35,090 bases of DNA from Rhodopila sp. (GCA_025355085.1 JANXLQ010000163.1:1-35090), one strand, 5' to 3'; shown: positions 15,045 to 24,036, counted from the first letter of the stretch. A program made the numbers and translations. The notes: generated from the sequence alone by a model not told the origin.

Positions 15045-16592
15045 GTGAGTGCCATTTTCGACATCGCCATCGTCGGCGGCGGCATCAACGGAACCGGCAT
15101 CGCGCGCGACGCGGCGGGCCGGGGACTGTCGGTGTTGCTGTTGGAACAAGGGGATTTGGCGGGTGCGACATCCTCGGCCTCCACCAAGCTGATCCACGGT
15201 GGATTGCGCTATCTGGAACATTACAAATTTCGTCTCGTCCGGGAATCACTGGCGGAACGCGAAGTCCTGTTACGCGCTGCGCCGCACATCGTTTGGCCGT
15301 TGCGGTTTGTGCTGCCGCACCATACCGGGCTGCGGCCATGGTGGATGGTGCGGGTAGGATTGTTTCTGTACGATCATCTCGGCGGCCGGCGTATTTTACC
15401 CCCGTCACGCGTGGTGGATTTCCGAAATGACCCGGCCGGTGTGCCGCTGCGGCCCGAGTTCGCCTCCGGCTTCGAATACTCCGACTGCTGGGTCGATGAC
15501 GCTCGGTTGGTCGTGCTGAACGCACGGGATGCCGCCGCACGCGGTGCCGATATCCGGACGTACACAGGGTGCGTGTCAGCCCGTGCGGAAGATAGCGCGT
15601 GGTCGTTGGGGTTAAGCACCGGCGAAAATGTTCGGGCGCGGGTGCTGGTGAATGCGGCCGGCCCGTGGGTATCCCGGTTCTTGTCCGGCGTGGCCGGGCA
15701 AAATGCGCCTACGCGGGTGCGGATGGTGAAGGGCAGCCACATCGTCGTGCGGCGTCTGTTCGAGCATGACCGGTGTTACATCTTTCAAAATCGTGACGGC
15801 CGGGTGTGCTTCGCGATTCCTTACGAACGCGATTTTACCCTGATCGGCACGACGGACGAGGACTACGAGGGCGATCCGTACGCGGCGTTCGTATCTCCGG
15901 CCGAAGAAGCATATCTGCTGTCGGCTGTGGGCAGCTACCTGCGGACGCCGATCGATCCGTCCTCCATCGTTTGGCGTTATGCGGGGGTGCGTCCGTTGCG
16001 CGACGACGGGACCAGCAGCGCCCAGGAAGCGACACGGGATTACGTGCTGGAACTGGAAGGCTCCCCACCCGTGCTGAGCGTGTTCGGGGGAAAAATCACA
16101 ACCTACCGGCGGCTGGCTGAGGCGGCTATGGCGAAGCTGGCTGGATTTTTTCCGCGCTTGCCCGGTGCGTGGACGGAAGGTGCATCGCTGCCGGGCGGGG
16201 ATTTCCCTTGGGACGGGGCAGGGGCCATACGAAATTCGTTGCTCGATCAGTATCCGTTTCTGGCAGTGGAGACAGCGGACAGGTTCGTACGCAGTTACGG
16301 GACGTTGACGGGTGAGATGCTGGGGAACGCGCGGACGGCCGCGGATTTAGGCGGCGTCGTTGGGGCGGACCTGACGGAACGGGAGGTTGGTTGGCTGGTA
16401 CAGACCGAATGGGTTCGGACGGCGGACGATGTCCTGTGGCGGCGGAGCAAGTTGGGATTGCGGTTCCGGGCGGAAGAGCGGGCGGCGTTGGACGATTTGT
16501 TGAAACGAACGACGCCGGGACCGCAATCGCCCTGGTGCGTAATCGATTATCTGGCGAAGGAGGGGCGCCGGCAAACCGCCCCCTTCGCCTAA
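15045..16592 (+). CDS. glpD: Aerobic glycerol-3-phosphate dehydrogenase (FAD)
   Basis: A 515-residue membrane-associated flavoenzyme that oxidises sn-glycerol 3-phosphate to dihydroxyacetone phosphate and passes electrons to the quinone pool. The FAD-binding Rossmann motif is at the start (DIAIVGGGINGTGIARDAAG). The family signature ATSSASTKLIHGGLRYLEHY follows at 41-60, and VNAAGPWVSRF, GTTDEDYEGDP and SVFGGKITTYRRLAE appear later in order. Length is normal. I chose the GTG at 15045; a TTG at 15015 would add ten residues. GTG is also the end of a six-codon frame starting ATG at 15031 (GTGA overlap). No glycerol kinase or glycerol facilitator is adjacent. It converges on the Usp gene with a four-base overlap. 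Confidence 0.93.
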   Translation: MSAIFDIAIVGGGINGTGIARDAAGRGLSVLLLEQGDLAGATSSASTKLIHGGLRYLEHYKFRLVRESLAEREVLLRAAPHIVWPLRFVLPHHTGLRPWWMVRVGLFLYDHLGGRRILPPSRVVDFRNDPAGVPLRPEFASGFEYSDCWVDDARLVVLNARDAAARGADIRTYTGCVSARAEDSAWSLGLSTGENVRARVLVNAAGPWVSRFLSGVAGQNAPTRVRMVKGSHIVVRRLFEHDRCYIFQNRDGRVCFAIPYERDFTLIGTTDEDYEGDPYAAFVSPAEEAYLLSAVGSYLRTPIDPSSIVWRYAGVRPLRDDGTSSAQEATRDYVLELEGSPPVLSVFGGKITTYRRLAEAAMAKLAGFFPRLPGAWTEGASLPGGDFPWDGAGAIRNSLLDQYPFLAVETADRFVRSYGTLTGEMLGNARTAADLGGVVGADLTEREVGWLVQTEWVRTADDVLWRRSKLGLRFRAEERAALDDLLKRTTPGPQSPWCVIDYLAKEGRRQTAPFA

Positions 16593-17485
16593 TGTGACAT
16601 CAACACCGGTAAGGTCATGTGCTGCAGCAACCCGTGCGTCACGCCGCCGAGGATCAACTCCCGCAATCGGGAATGCCCGTACCCACCGACGACCAGCAAA
16701 TCGGCGCTCATGTCCGCAGCATGACTGAGCAATGCATCAGCCGCCGAAATATCGACAATCACCGTCCGGGATGACCGGGCATTGATGCCGTGGCGCGCCA
16801 AATGGCGGACGACATCGGCACCAGCGTCATGATCGGTCGTGGCCTTCCGAACTGCCGGGGTGGCTTCCAGGACCATGACCGACTCGGCCTTGGCCAGCAT
16901 CGGCATCGCGTCGCTCATCGCACGCGCCGCCTCACGGCTGTTGTTCCACCCCACAAGAACCTTGGTGCCGGCCGTTTCATACCGGCCAATATAAGGGACC
17001 ACCAGGACCGGCCGGCCGGAGGTCATCAACACATCTTCCAGCAGTTGCCGGCCCCTCGGCGGTGGCGGGTGGTTCGGATCGACCTGGCCGAAAATCGTCA
17101 GGTCGGCGTGCCGCGCCTGTCTAACGAGCGTCTCACTCACGTTGTCGCCTGCCATTTTCCATTCACCCCGAACCGCACTCGACCGCAGGCGAATTCGGAA
17201 CGCAGCCTCAATCCGCTCGGCCTTTTCGGCCGCCTGTTGAGAGGTTTGCGGAGACGCGGGAAGCGACCCGGCACTCCAGTTCAACATTTGGGATGCAGGC
17301 AGCGTCTCGACTTGCGAATAGGTAAGCGGCTGCATGTAAGGGCGTGCCGGCATCAGCATGCCCAGCGCTGAAAATCCGGTGAGATGGGCGTCATGCCGCT
17401 GGGCGATCGCAACGGCAAGTTCAAGCCGAATCTCACTCGCCGCCGTGTCGTCCAGAACGACCACTATATCGCGAAAAGCCGACAT
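16589..17485 (-). CDS. Universal stress protein with tandem UspA domains
   Basis: A 298-residue cytoplasmic protein with two UspA folds. Domain 1 (~1-140) starts FRDIVVVLDDTAASEIRLE. Domain 2 (~150-298) contains KVLVGWNNSREAARAM and ends with GGYGHSRLRELILGGVTHGL, the nucleotide-binding loop type found in ATP-binding Usp proteins. Tandem Usp proteins are usually stress- or oxygen-limitation-induced and are not enzymes. The start is the ATG at 17485, with AAGGAG nine bases upstream. An upstream frame to 17755 overlaps the divergent esterase gene and is rejected. The gap to that gene is 193 bases and must hold both promoters. Confidence 0.92.
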   Translation of the reverse strand: MSAFRDIVVVLDDTAASEIRLELAVAIAQRHDAHLTGFSALGMLMPARPYMQPLTYSQVETLPASQMLNWSAGSLPASPQTSQQAAEKAERIEAAFRIRLRSSAVRGEWKMAGDNVSETLVRQARHADLTIFGQVDPNHPPPPRGRQLLEDVLMTSGRPVLVVPYIGRYETAGTKVLVGWNNSREAARAMSDAMPMLAKAESVMVLEATPAVRKATTDHDAGADVVRHLARHGINARSSRTVIVDISAADALLSHAADMSADLLVVGGYGHSRLRELILGGVTHGLLQHMTLPVLMSH

Positions 17486-17678
17486 CGTATGGCACTCCTT
17501 TCCATGAATTGCACCAACATCGACTGTTGAACTGGGGTGTCGTTGGGGCACATTAAAGGCCAGTAATGCGGTTCGTGAAGTCGGCGGATGTACGACCGAT
17601 GGCAGGGTGGAACGGTTGCCGTTGCAACCCGAGGGTGCTTGAGTACGTGGGAATTCACCGAGGAAAGCCAAGACAGCC

Positions 17679-19307
17679 ATGAAAACCACCGTCACAATTG
17701 CGGCTTTGCTGCTCGCTGGTTCGGTTTCAACCGCTCTGGCGAAACCGGATTGCACCGTTGAAGCACTGAATGCGCTGCATATCGCCGGAGTTCAGGTGAC
17801 TCAAGCCACTCCGACCGCCGCCAGTGGCACCCAGCCAGAGCACTGTGCGGTGCTGGGAGCCATGGTCACCAAGGGCGACGGGGCGCCGGAGGGATCGGCG
17901 CGGTTCGCGTTGCAGCTTCCAGATGCCTGGAGGCAACGCTTCTTCTTCATGGGTGTCGGCGGCAATGCCGGGACACTGACGCCCTCGGTCAACGCTACCG
18001 ACCGGCTGTCGGCGCTGGGAAAAGGCTATGCGGTGATCGTGCAGGATTCGGGTCACGCCGGTAACGGCACCGATGCCGGCTGGCTGAAAACCCCCGATGG
18101 TAAGCGCGACACTGCCAAGATGGTGGATTTCCTGTATCGCGCGGCACACAGCGTCACTGTTACAGGCAAGGCCTTTACCAAGGCGTATTATGCGGCACCT
18201 GTGCAGCATGCGTATTTCGACGGCTGCTCCACCGGCGGGCGGATGGCGATGATGGAGGCGGAACGTTACCCGACCGATTTCGATGGCATTATCGCGGGCG
18301 ATCCGGCGATGGACTATCACTCCACATTGTTGCGGTTTGCGGTGCAGAAGGCGGCGCTGTCGTCGCCGGCCGCATATCTGTCGCAGGCGACGCTTCAGAT
18401 GGTGGACAAGATCGTTACGGCGCGATGCGACGCGATCGACGGCGCGACCGACGGACTGGTGCAGAATCCCGCTGCCTGCCCGGTAAAAGCCAAAGACCTG
18501 ATCTGCCGCAACAGCGCCACCACGGACTGCCTGACGCCGGAGCAGGCGCAGGTCCTACAGACCTATACCAGCCCGCTGCACGACCGGCATGGGCACTTTC
18601 TGTACCCCGGTTGGGCGCTGACAAATCTGTCTGGCCCGCGCGGTGCCGGCTACTGGAACATCGGCGATACCGCCCCGAACCTGAAACAGCTTGAAGCACC
18701 CTGGGGCAACGACCCGAATGATGCCCCGAGGGGTTGGAGCTTTGCCCGTCAGGCGTTGAGCTTCTGGATGGGCATGGGGCCGGAACAATCCCTGCTGGCA
18801 CTGGATGTCGATCCCAAGACCAACACGGCGGGCGACAAGCTGGTGGCCGCTCTGGATAAGACGTTCGGGCCGGCTGAAACTAAAAACCCGGTCAAGATGT
18901 CGGCGTTTATTCAGCAGGGCCGGAAGATGATCATCTATCACGGCACCAGCGATCCGGCAATCCCGGCCGCACGTTCAGTGCTGTTTTATAACGAGTTGTC
19001 CAAGATGCTGCATGGTACAGCCCAGACAAGTGTGCGGCTGTTCCTCGTGCCCGGTATGCAACACTGTAGCGGCGGTATCGGTCCGGACCAGTTCGATACG
19101 TTGTCGGCGATCGAGGATTGGGTGGAACAGGGCCGCGCGCCCGACGCCATTCCGGCCGCCACCAAGGCGGACAGCACGACACCCCACAGCCTGCCGTTAT
19201 GCCCGTTCCCGCGTCAGGCCCGGTATTCGGGCAAGGGCGCGACTACCGATGCCGCGAACTGGTCCTGCGGCGTTGCCCCGCCGATGACGGTGTCGATGGC
19301 AAGATAG
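17679..19307 (+). CDS. Secreted tannase/feruloyl esterase family protein
   Basis: A 542-residue alpha/beta-hydrolase of the tannase/feruloyl esterase family, which cleaves ester bonds of plant phenolics such as galloyl or feruloyl esters. The signal peptide is clear (MKTTVTIAALLLAGSVSTALA, cleavage before KPDC), so it acts in the periplasm or outside the cell. The CS-D-HC catalytic motif is intact: Cys183-Ser184 in FDGCSTGGRMA, Asp425 in HGTSDPAIP, and His462-Cys463 in GMQHCSGG. In this family the two cysteines form the disulfide that ties the catalytic Ser and His together. Other cysteine pairs suggest further disulfides. The specific ester is not predictable. A GC hairpin follows the stop codon. 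Confidence 0.92.
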   Translation: MKTTVTIAALLLAGSVSTALAKPDCTVEALNALHIAGVQVTQATPTAASGTQPEHCAVLGAMVTKGDGAPEGSARFALQLPDAWRQRFFFMGVGGNAGTLTPSVNATDRLSALGKGYAVIVQDSGHAGNGTDAGWLKTPDGKRDTAKMVDFLYRAAHSVTVTGKAFTKAYYAAPVQHAYFDGCSTGGRMAMMEAERYPTDFDGIIAGDPAMDYHSTLLRFAVQKAALSSPAAYLSQATLQMVDKIVTARCDAIDGATDGLVQNPAACPVKAKDLICRNSATTDCLTPEQAQVLQTYTSPLHDRHGHFLYPGWALTNLSGPRGAGYWNIGDTAPNLKQLEAPWGNDPNDAPRGWSFARQALSFWMGMGPEQSLLALDVDPKTNTAGDKLVAALDKTFGPAETKNPVKMSAFIQQGRKMIIYHGTSDPAIPAARSVLFYNELSKMLHGTAQTSVRLFLVPGMQHCSGGIGPDQFDTLSAIEDWVEQGRAPDAIPAATKADSTTPHSLPLCPFPRQARYSGKGATTDAANWSCGVAPPMTVSMAR

Positions 19308-19638
19308 CCTGGCTCGCGCGGATCGGCAGCCGCCGGTCCGCGCCCATTCAGGCGTTGCCGAGAAGACTCCACCGATCGCCCTCCAGGACCGGAACCGAGC
19401 ATGCACGCCAACTCGCCCCGCAAAGCCTTGAACGCCTGGATGCGGAGGTGGCTGGCTGACGCGGCCAAGCCGGGTATATTGGCGGGATGCGAACCTGCTA
19501 CCAGACCCTGATCCCTGATCTCTGGCTGCTATGGGTGGCGGGCTGGACGCTGTTTCCTTGGACGCGACAGCGTTGATCGATGCTCATCTATGATGTAACA
19601 TATCTGGCCATCGCCTACTGAAGCAGGTAGGGCGCATG
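19308..19638. other. Intergenic gap with one hairpin and a tiny hydrophobic frame
   Basis: 331 bases between the esterase gene and the converging DUF2442 gene. It holds the terminator-like hairpin at 19316-19343 and a 29-codon frame at 19487-19576 (ATG with GGCGGG just upstream). That frame encodes a tryptophan-rich hydrophobic peptide, including PDLWLLWVAGWTLFPW. The peptide could be a small membrane protein or simply chance. Nothing else was recognised. Confidence 0.45.
19316..19343 (+). terminator. Terminator-like hairpin after the tannase-family gene
   Basis: GCGCGGA (19316-19322) pairs with TCCGCGC (19337-19343), and an inner CGGC/GCCG stem closes an AGCC loop, giving about 12 pairs with one T-G step. 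It begins nine bases after the stop codon. There is no T-run, which is common for GC-rich alphaproteobacteria, so Rho-independent activity is uncertain. Confidence 0.5.
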
Positions 19639-20046
19639 TCACCCCCGCGCAACCGTCCTTGGCCGGCCGCCTCTGGCGCCGTTCGCCCTCGCCGCGGCGG
19701 CCTTGGCGGGGGAGGTCGCTTGCCCCGCGCGCCGAGCCATATAGGCCTGCGTTCCAAGCAACCCGGTGAGTACGCCCGGGACCGACAAGTCGGCATTGAG
19801 TGCTTCCCAATGCAAGCCATACCCCGCTCCCAGTATCTCCACCTGCGCCAGTTGGTCCTCGGTCGCGGCCTCCAACCCTTGCGCCAACCTTGGAGGGAAG
19901 CTGAATGTGCAACCATTCGTCAGGTCAATAACGATCCGGCCGAGCGTGCGGTCATAACGGACGGAAGCCGCGCGCGGTTCGGTCACGCTGGCCGCCCGGC
20001 CACGCTCCAAGGCGGTATCGATCTCGGTTTCAGTCAATTTGGCCAT
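19639..20046 (-). CDS. DUF2442 domain-containing protein
   Basis: A 135-residue small protein. The DUF2442 core is visible in IVIDLTNGCTFSFPPRLAQG followed by EILGAGYGLHWEALNADLSV, which is the family's most conserved stretch. The C-terminus (SPAKAAAARANGARGGRPR) is a basic, disordered tail common on small alphaproteobacterial proteins of this kind and may contact nucleic acid. It overlaps the DUF4160 gene by 17 bases, so the two are coupled. DUF4160/DUF2442 pairs are often found together and have been discussed as possible toxin-antitoxin modules; that role is not demonstrated here. Confidence 0.85.
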   Translation of the reverse strand: MAKLTETEIDTALERGRAASVTEPRAASVRYDRTLGRIVIDLTNGCTFSFPPRLAQGLEAATEDQLAQVEILGAGYGLHWEALNADLSVPGVLTGLLGTQAYMARRAGQATSPAKAAAARANGARGGRPRTVARG

Positions 20047-20245
20047 GGATAGTCTCCCAACGCGCTTTCAACATCGCCTGTTGCTCGATCACGATCCGCA
20101 TCGCCTTCCGAATGTCTGCCCGGGTCATTCCCTCGGCCCAGACCAATTCTGGAGCGCCACTCGCACCGGCTAAGTTAATCTTGGCCTGGCCATCACCAAC
20201 GACATGAACGTGAGCCGGCACATGATCATCCACGAATATGATCAC
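20030..20245 (-). CDS. DUF4160 domain-containing protein, N-terminus interrupted by an in-frame amber codon
   Basis: The frame from GTG 20245 encodes 71 residues with the DUF4160 hallmark DDHVPAHVHVVGDGQAKINL and a helical C-terminus (IRKAMRIVIEQQAMLKARWE). Homologues begin roughly M-x-x-V-F-R, then a short linker, then a hydrophobic strand. Here the same frame upstream reads MVAVFRA, a TAG stop (20257-20255), then GLQ and the GTG. The ATG is at 20278. The natural start has therefore been cut off by one nonsense codon, and expression would need reinitiation at GTG 20245, suppression of the amber codon, or the gene is decaying. The downstream DUF2442 partner is intact. Confidence 0.75.
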   Translation of the reverse strand: MIIFVDDHVPAHVHVVGDGQAKINLAGASGAPELVWAEGMTRADIRKAMRIVIEQQAMLKARWETIHGQID

Positions 20246-20299
20246 TTGCAGGCCCTATGCTCGGAACACGGCGACCATAGGATCAAATAACCTGACGTG

Positions 20300-20317
20300 A
20301 TGGGTTTTTCAACCCAT
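20300..20317. terminator. Hairpin between the cytochrome b gene and the DUF4160 gene
   Basis: ATGGGTT (20300-20306) and AACCCAT (20311-20317) pair perfectly around a four-base loop (GAAA when read on the minus strand). It starts 12 bases beyond the stop of the minus-strand cytochrome gene. There is no clear T-run on the minus strand, so it may act as a weak terminator or transcript-end stabiliser separating the two units. Confidence 0.45.
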
Positions 20318-20329
20318 TTAACTACGCCC

Positions 20330-20977
20330 CTACAACTTCACCACCCCAGCCACCGCCCCGAACGCCAACGCCAGCACCACCAACGCCCACAGCGGGTTCA
20401 CCAACCGAGGCGCCCTCGCATCCGCCGGCATCGATTTAACCCCTGTCACCATGGGCCGCACCAGGTTCTGCCGCTTCAGGACTGCGTAAGTGCCAATCGC
20501 CAGCACATGCAGCACGATCACCCCCTCGATCACGGTGAACGTGAGGTAGTGGATGCGGCTAAACCAGTCGCTGCGATCCTTGTCGACAAGGTGCATCAGC
20601 GGCCCTTCGGCATTGCCGTCGTCGTTGCTGAACAGCCCGGTCCCGGTCTGCACCGCGAGCAGCCCCAGCATCCCCAGCACCATCCAGCCTCCGGCGGCGT
20701 TGTGGCCGATCTCGGTATCCGGTTCCCGCCGCCGCAGATGCGACAGGTGCCGCAGCGCCGCCATCGGGCTTTGCAGGAAGCGGGTAAACCGGGCGGTATC
20801 ACTGCCGATAAAGCCCCATGCCACGCGGAACAGCACCAGCGCCAGCACCCACTCACCGATCCACATATGCACATCCATGCGGCCCAGTTCCGGCGTCAGC
20901 CAGGACACGAAAATCAGCCCCACCAGTGCCCAATGAAACAGCCGCACCGGCAAATCCCACACCTTCATCCGCTGCAT
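20330..20977 (-). CDS. Cytochrome b561-type / hydrogenase cytochrome b-like membrane protein
   Basis: A 215-residue integral membrane di-heme b-type cytochrome. Membrane segments lie near 12-28, 37-56, 95-113, 140-163 and 195-213. Candidate heme-ligating histidines sit in or next to helices: His15 in VRLFHWALVG, His37, His92, His143 in RIHYLTF and His157 in VIVLHVLA. It would shuttle electrons between the quinone pool and a partner such as a soluble cytochrome c or a dehydrogenase. The ATG at 20977 is chosen for its GAGGGG seven bases upstream; an ATG at 20968 is possible. The gene is divergent from the amidase gene (106-base gap) and is not next to a hydrogenase or other obvious partner. Confidence 0.88.
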   Translation of the reverse strand: MQRMKVWDLPVRLFHWALVGLIFVSWLTPELGRMDVHMWIGEWVLALVLFRVAWGFIGSDTARFTRFLQSPMAALRHLSHLRRREPDTEIGHNAAGGWMVLGMLGLLAVQTGTGLFSNDDGNAEGPLMHLVDKDRSDWFSRIHYLTFTVIEGVIVLHVLAIGTYAVLKRQNLVRPMVTGVKSMPADARAPRLVNPLWALVVLALAFGAVAGVVKL

Positions 20978-21083
20978 ACGCCCGCCCCTCGATTCTGCAC
21001 CGCACCCAATACACCGCATCATGCCAGTTGCGCCTGGCCGGCGGATACGCTTCTCTGCAAAAAATCCCAACCGGAGGCCGACT

Positions 21084-21920
21084 ATGCGCGTCAGCGTGAT
21101 GCAGATGAACCCCGGAGCGAATAAGGCCGACAACATCGCCCAGGCGCGGCGCCTGATCGAGAATGCCGTCGAGCAAGACCGCCCCAACATCGTCAGCCTG
21201 CCCGAAGTCTGGGACTCGCTCGGTGGCGACCGTTCCACCCGCGCCGCCAACGCGGAAGTGCTGCCGGCCAAGGGGTCCAACGAACCCGGCGGCGAGGCCT
21301 ATGAGTTCCTGCGCGAAACCGCTCGGCAGGCAAAAGTGCATGTTCACGGTGGGTCGATCATCGAGCAGGGGCCGGAGAAGCTGTTCAACACCACCGTGGT
21401 GTTCAACCCGGATGGCACCGAACTGGCACGCTATCGCAAGATGCATCTGTTCGACATCGTCGCGCCCGATGGCACCGGCTACCGCGAAAGCAACAGCTAT
21501 GGCGCAGGGGATGAGGTCGTTACGTACGAGGCCGATGGGGTGAAGGTCGGCTGTGCCATCTGTTACGATGTGCGCTTCCCAGACCTGTTCTGGAAACTGC
21601 GGGAGCAGGGGGCCGAGCTGATTTTCCTGCCGAGTGCGTTCACGTTGGCCACCGGCAAAGACCATTGGGAGACGTTGATTCGTGGCCGGGCGATTGAAAC
21701 TCAGTGCTGGTTCGCGGCGCCGGCGACCTGGGGAAAGCATCTGGAGGGCAGAGGGGATCCGCGCTTTACCTATGGGCATTCGATGGTGGTGAACCCCTGG
21801 GGGCATGTGGTGGCGCAGGTTTCGGATGGGATCGGTTGGACGACGACGCGGATTGACCAGGATCTGACCGCCAAGGTGCGTGCCGATATGCCCGTGCTGG
21901 AACACAGGAAGCGCGTTTGA
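21084..21920 (+). CDS. Nitrilase-superfamily carbon-nitrogen hydrolase (Nit/omega-amidase type)
   Basis: A 278-residue cytosolic amidase. The catalytic triad is visible: Glu41 in VSLPEVWDS, Lys119 in [10 protein letters not shown] and Cys160 in [13 protein letters not shown]. The motifs closest to it are of the Nit1/Nit2 branch, whose members hydrolyse deaminated glutathione or omega-amides of dicarboxylic acids. A metabolite-repair role is therefore likely but not proven. The ATG at 21084 has GGAGG six bases upstream. The stop overlaps the TTG start of nadK (TTGA), so the two are co-translated. Confidence 0.9.
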   Translation: MRVSVMQMNPGANKADNIAQARRLIENAVEQDRPNIVSLPEVWDSLGGDRSTRAANAEVLPAKGSNEPGGEAYEFLRETARQAKVHVHGGSIIEQGPEKLFNTTVVFNPDGTELARYRKMHLFDIVAPDGTGYRESNSYGAGDEVVTYEADGVKVGCAICYDVRFPDLFWKLREQGAELIFLPSAFTLATGKDHWETLIRGRAIETQCWFAAPATWGKHLEGRGDPRFTYGHSMVVNPWGHVVAQVSDGIGWTTTRIDQDLTAKVRADMPVLEHRKRV

Positions 21921-22714
21921 GCGCCCTGCCCCCCGGTTCGCCGGCCTTTCTTGCGGGCCAGATCGCCTTCATCGCTGCCCCGACTGATCTGGCGACGGCA
22001 GCGAGGGTTCGACTGATCGGCAGCTATGGCGAGTGTCCGCCGGCGCAGGCCAAAGTTGTCGTCGCGCTGGGCGGAGATGGTTTTATGCTAGAGACGATTC
22101 ATCAGGCGCTGGCGCTGAATGTTCCGGTTTACGGGATGAATCGCGGTTCCGTCGGTTTCCTGATGAACGCGTTTAGCGAGGCCGACCTGCCTGGCCGCCT
22201 GTCGCGCGCCCAGGCCACCGTGCTGCATCCGCTGCGCATGCATGCCATCACCGCGACCGGTTCGGTGGAGGAAGCGCTGGCGTTCAATGAGGTCAGCTTG
22301 TTACGGCAACTGCGTCAGGCGGCGAAGATCCGGATCTCGGTCGATGGCCGGGTGCGGCTGGAGGAGTTGTCTTGCGACGGGGTGCTGATTTCTACGCCGG
22401 CTGGCTCGACCGCGTATAATTTGTCGGCGCATGGGCCGATCGTGCCGTTGTCGGCCAATTTGCTGCCGCTGACCCCGATCAGTGCGTTCCGGCCTCGGCG
22501 ATGGAGGGGCGCGTTGCTGCCGAGCACGGCGGATGTGTTGTTTGAGGTGTTGGAGGCGGATAAGCGGCCGACGGCGGCGGTGGCGGATTTTACCGAGGTG
22601 CGGAATGTGGTCTCGGTCGCGGTCAGCGAAGATAGGACCGTTTCGGTGACAGTGTTGTTCGATCCGGATCAGGGGTTGTCGGAACGGATTATCGCGGAGC
22701 AGTTCACGGTGTAA
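21917..22714 (+). CDS. nadK: NAD kinase
   Basis: A 265-residue enzyme that phosphorylates NAD+ to NADP+ using ATP or polyphosphate. The GGDG nucleotide motif (52-55) is in [24 protein letters not shown] at 75-84, the NEV motif at 124-126 and [20 protein letters not shown] (152-171) complete the active site. The short length is typical of alphaproteobacterial NadK. The start is a TTG at 21917 inside the stop codon of the amidase (TTGA), with an AGGA-like site eight bases upstream; no better in-frame start exists upstream. Confidence 0.94.
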   Translation: MSALPPGSPAFLAGQIAFIAAPTDLATAARVRLIGSYGECPPAQAKVVVALGGDGFMLETIHQALALNVPVYGMNRGSVGFLMNAFSEADLPGRLSRAQATVLHPLRMHAITATGSVEEALAFNEVSLLRQLRQAAKIRISVDGRVRLEELSCDGVLISTPAGSTAYNLSAHGPIVPLSANLLPLTPISAFRPRRWRGALLPSTADVLFEVLEADKRPTAAVADFTEVRNVVSVAVSEDRTVSVTVLFDPDQGLSERIIAEQFTV

Positions 22715-22899
22715 TCGGCGGTCCACGGAAACAGTGACCCGTAGGAGTCGTCCTGGCCCGGCTTCGAGCCAGTCTTGCGTCCCATCGTAAGATACTGAAA
22801 GTAATTACGGACGGTGGCGCAACGGATACGCGTATGACGGGGGTAATCGACAGAGAGCCGATGTCATCGCGGGCTGGTCTAACTCTGTGTTCGATCGCG

Positions 22900-22923
22900 T
22901 GATTCACGTTGGACGATGAATCA
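22900..22923. terminator. Inverted repeat between converging nadK and queA
   Basis: TGATTCA (22900-22906) pairs perfectly with TGAATCA (22917-22923) around a ten-base loop, 34 bases after the queA stop on the minus strand. A second weaker hairpin (CTGGC/GCCAG, 22753-22772) lies closer to nadK. Neither has a T-run. They are candidate transcript ends in an otherwise featureless 242-base gap. Confidence 0.3.
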
Positions 22924-22956
22924 ATCTCAAACGATCGCGGCGCCTCCGGGGGACGT

Positions 22957-24036
22957 TTATCCCGGTGCGAGGAAACACGCATCCCCGTAAGAGTGGAACC
23001 GGTAGCCTGCCTGTACCGCATGGGCGTAGGCGGTCAGCATCCTCTCCCGCCCGCTGAAGGCCGAGACGAGCATCAGCAGGGTGGACTTTGGCAGATGGAA
23101 GTTGGTGACCAGCCGGTCCACCGCCTTGAAGCGGTAGCCGGGGAGGATGAACAGGGCGGTCTCGCCGAGAAATGGCTGCACCGTCCCGTCCGCGCCGGTG
23201 GCGCTTTCCAGCAGGCGGAGGCTGGTGGTGCCGACCGCGATCACGCGGCCGCCGTTGCGCCGCGCGTGGTTGATGGCGGCGGCTGTTTCGGCGGTGATCT
23301 CGCCTCTTTCCGGGTGCATCTTGTGGTCGGTGACGCGATCGACCCGCACTGGCAGGAAGGTGCCGATGCCGACATGCAGAGTGACCGTGGCGCGCTTTAC
23401 GCCGGCGGCGTCAAGGTCCGCGAGCAGTGCGGGCGTGAAATGCAAACCGGCGGTGGGGGCGGCGACTGCGCCCTGGCGTTGGGCGAACACCGTTTGATAA
23501 TCGGTCGCGTCGGCCAACGTCGGACCATCGGGGCGATGGATGTAAGGGGGCAGGGCCAGTGCCCCGGCTTGCCCGAACGCCTGCATCAGGGGTTCGCCAT
23601 CAAGGTTGAACGCCACGCCGATGCTGCCGTCTTCCGCTTTGTCGATGACGGTGGCGGTCAGGGTTTCGGCACCCTCTATGGTCAGGATGTCGCCGGCCCG
23701 CACGCGGCGGCCGTTGCGGGCGAGTGCCTTCCAGGCGCCGTCGGGGCGTGGGCGGTCCAGTGTCAGGCCGATGCGTGCGGTGCCTCGCCGAGCCTGGAGT
23801 TGCGCCGGGAATACCCGGGTGTCGTTGGCGACGAGGATGTCGCCGGGATGGAGCAGCGAGGGCAGGTCGCGGATGGTCAGGTCGCTCAGGCCATCGTCGC
23901 GGATGTGCAGCATGCGGGCGGAATCGCGCGGGCGGGCCGGTTCGTGGGCGATACGATCGGGCGGCAGATGGTAGTCGAAATCGGCCAGCGTGAGGTCGGA
24001 GGCCGGGGTATTTTCGATCGTGCCGCCTTCGGTCAT
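22957..24036 (-). CDS. queA: S-adenosylmethionine:tRNA ribosyltransferase-isomerase
   Basis: A 359-residue cytosolic enzyme of queuosine biosynthesis. It transfers and isomerises the ribosyl part of SAM onto 7-aminomethyl-7-deazaguanine at position 34 of tRNA, giving epoxyqueuosine. Family motifs are in order: ADFDYHLPPDRIAHEPA near the start, LVANDTRVFPAQL, PTAGLHFTPALL, HVGIGTFLPVR, and the C-terminal NFHLPKSTLLMLVSAF. Length is normal. The ATG at 24036 is taken because the family homology begins just after it; its ribosome binding site is poor, and upstream in-frame extension runs through repeat-rich DNA. The usual partner tgt is not in the window. Confidence 0.95.
   Translation of the reverse strand: MTEGGTIENTPASDLTLADFDYHLPPDRIAHEPARPRDSARMLHIRDDGLSDLTIRDLPSLLHPGDILVANDTRVFPAQLQARRGTARIGLTLDRPRPDGAWKALARNGRRVRAGDILTIEGAETLTATVIDKAEDGSIGVAFNLDGEPLMQAFGQAGALALPPYIHRPDGPTLADATDYQTVFAQRQGAVAAPTAGLHFTPALLADLDAAGVKRATVTLHVGIGTFLPVRVDRVTDHKMHPERGEITAETAAAINHARRNGGRVIAVGTTSLRLLESATGADGTVQPFLGETALFILPGYRFKAVDRLVTNFHLPKSTLLMLVSAFSGRERMLTAYAHAVQAGYRFHSYGDACFLAPG

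Noticed and set aside
14253-15221. 322-residue antisense frame over the CBS gene and the intergenic repeat
   Set aside because: It is Arg/His-rich, crosses repeat DNA and is the shadow of the CBS-BON and glpD frames.
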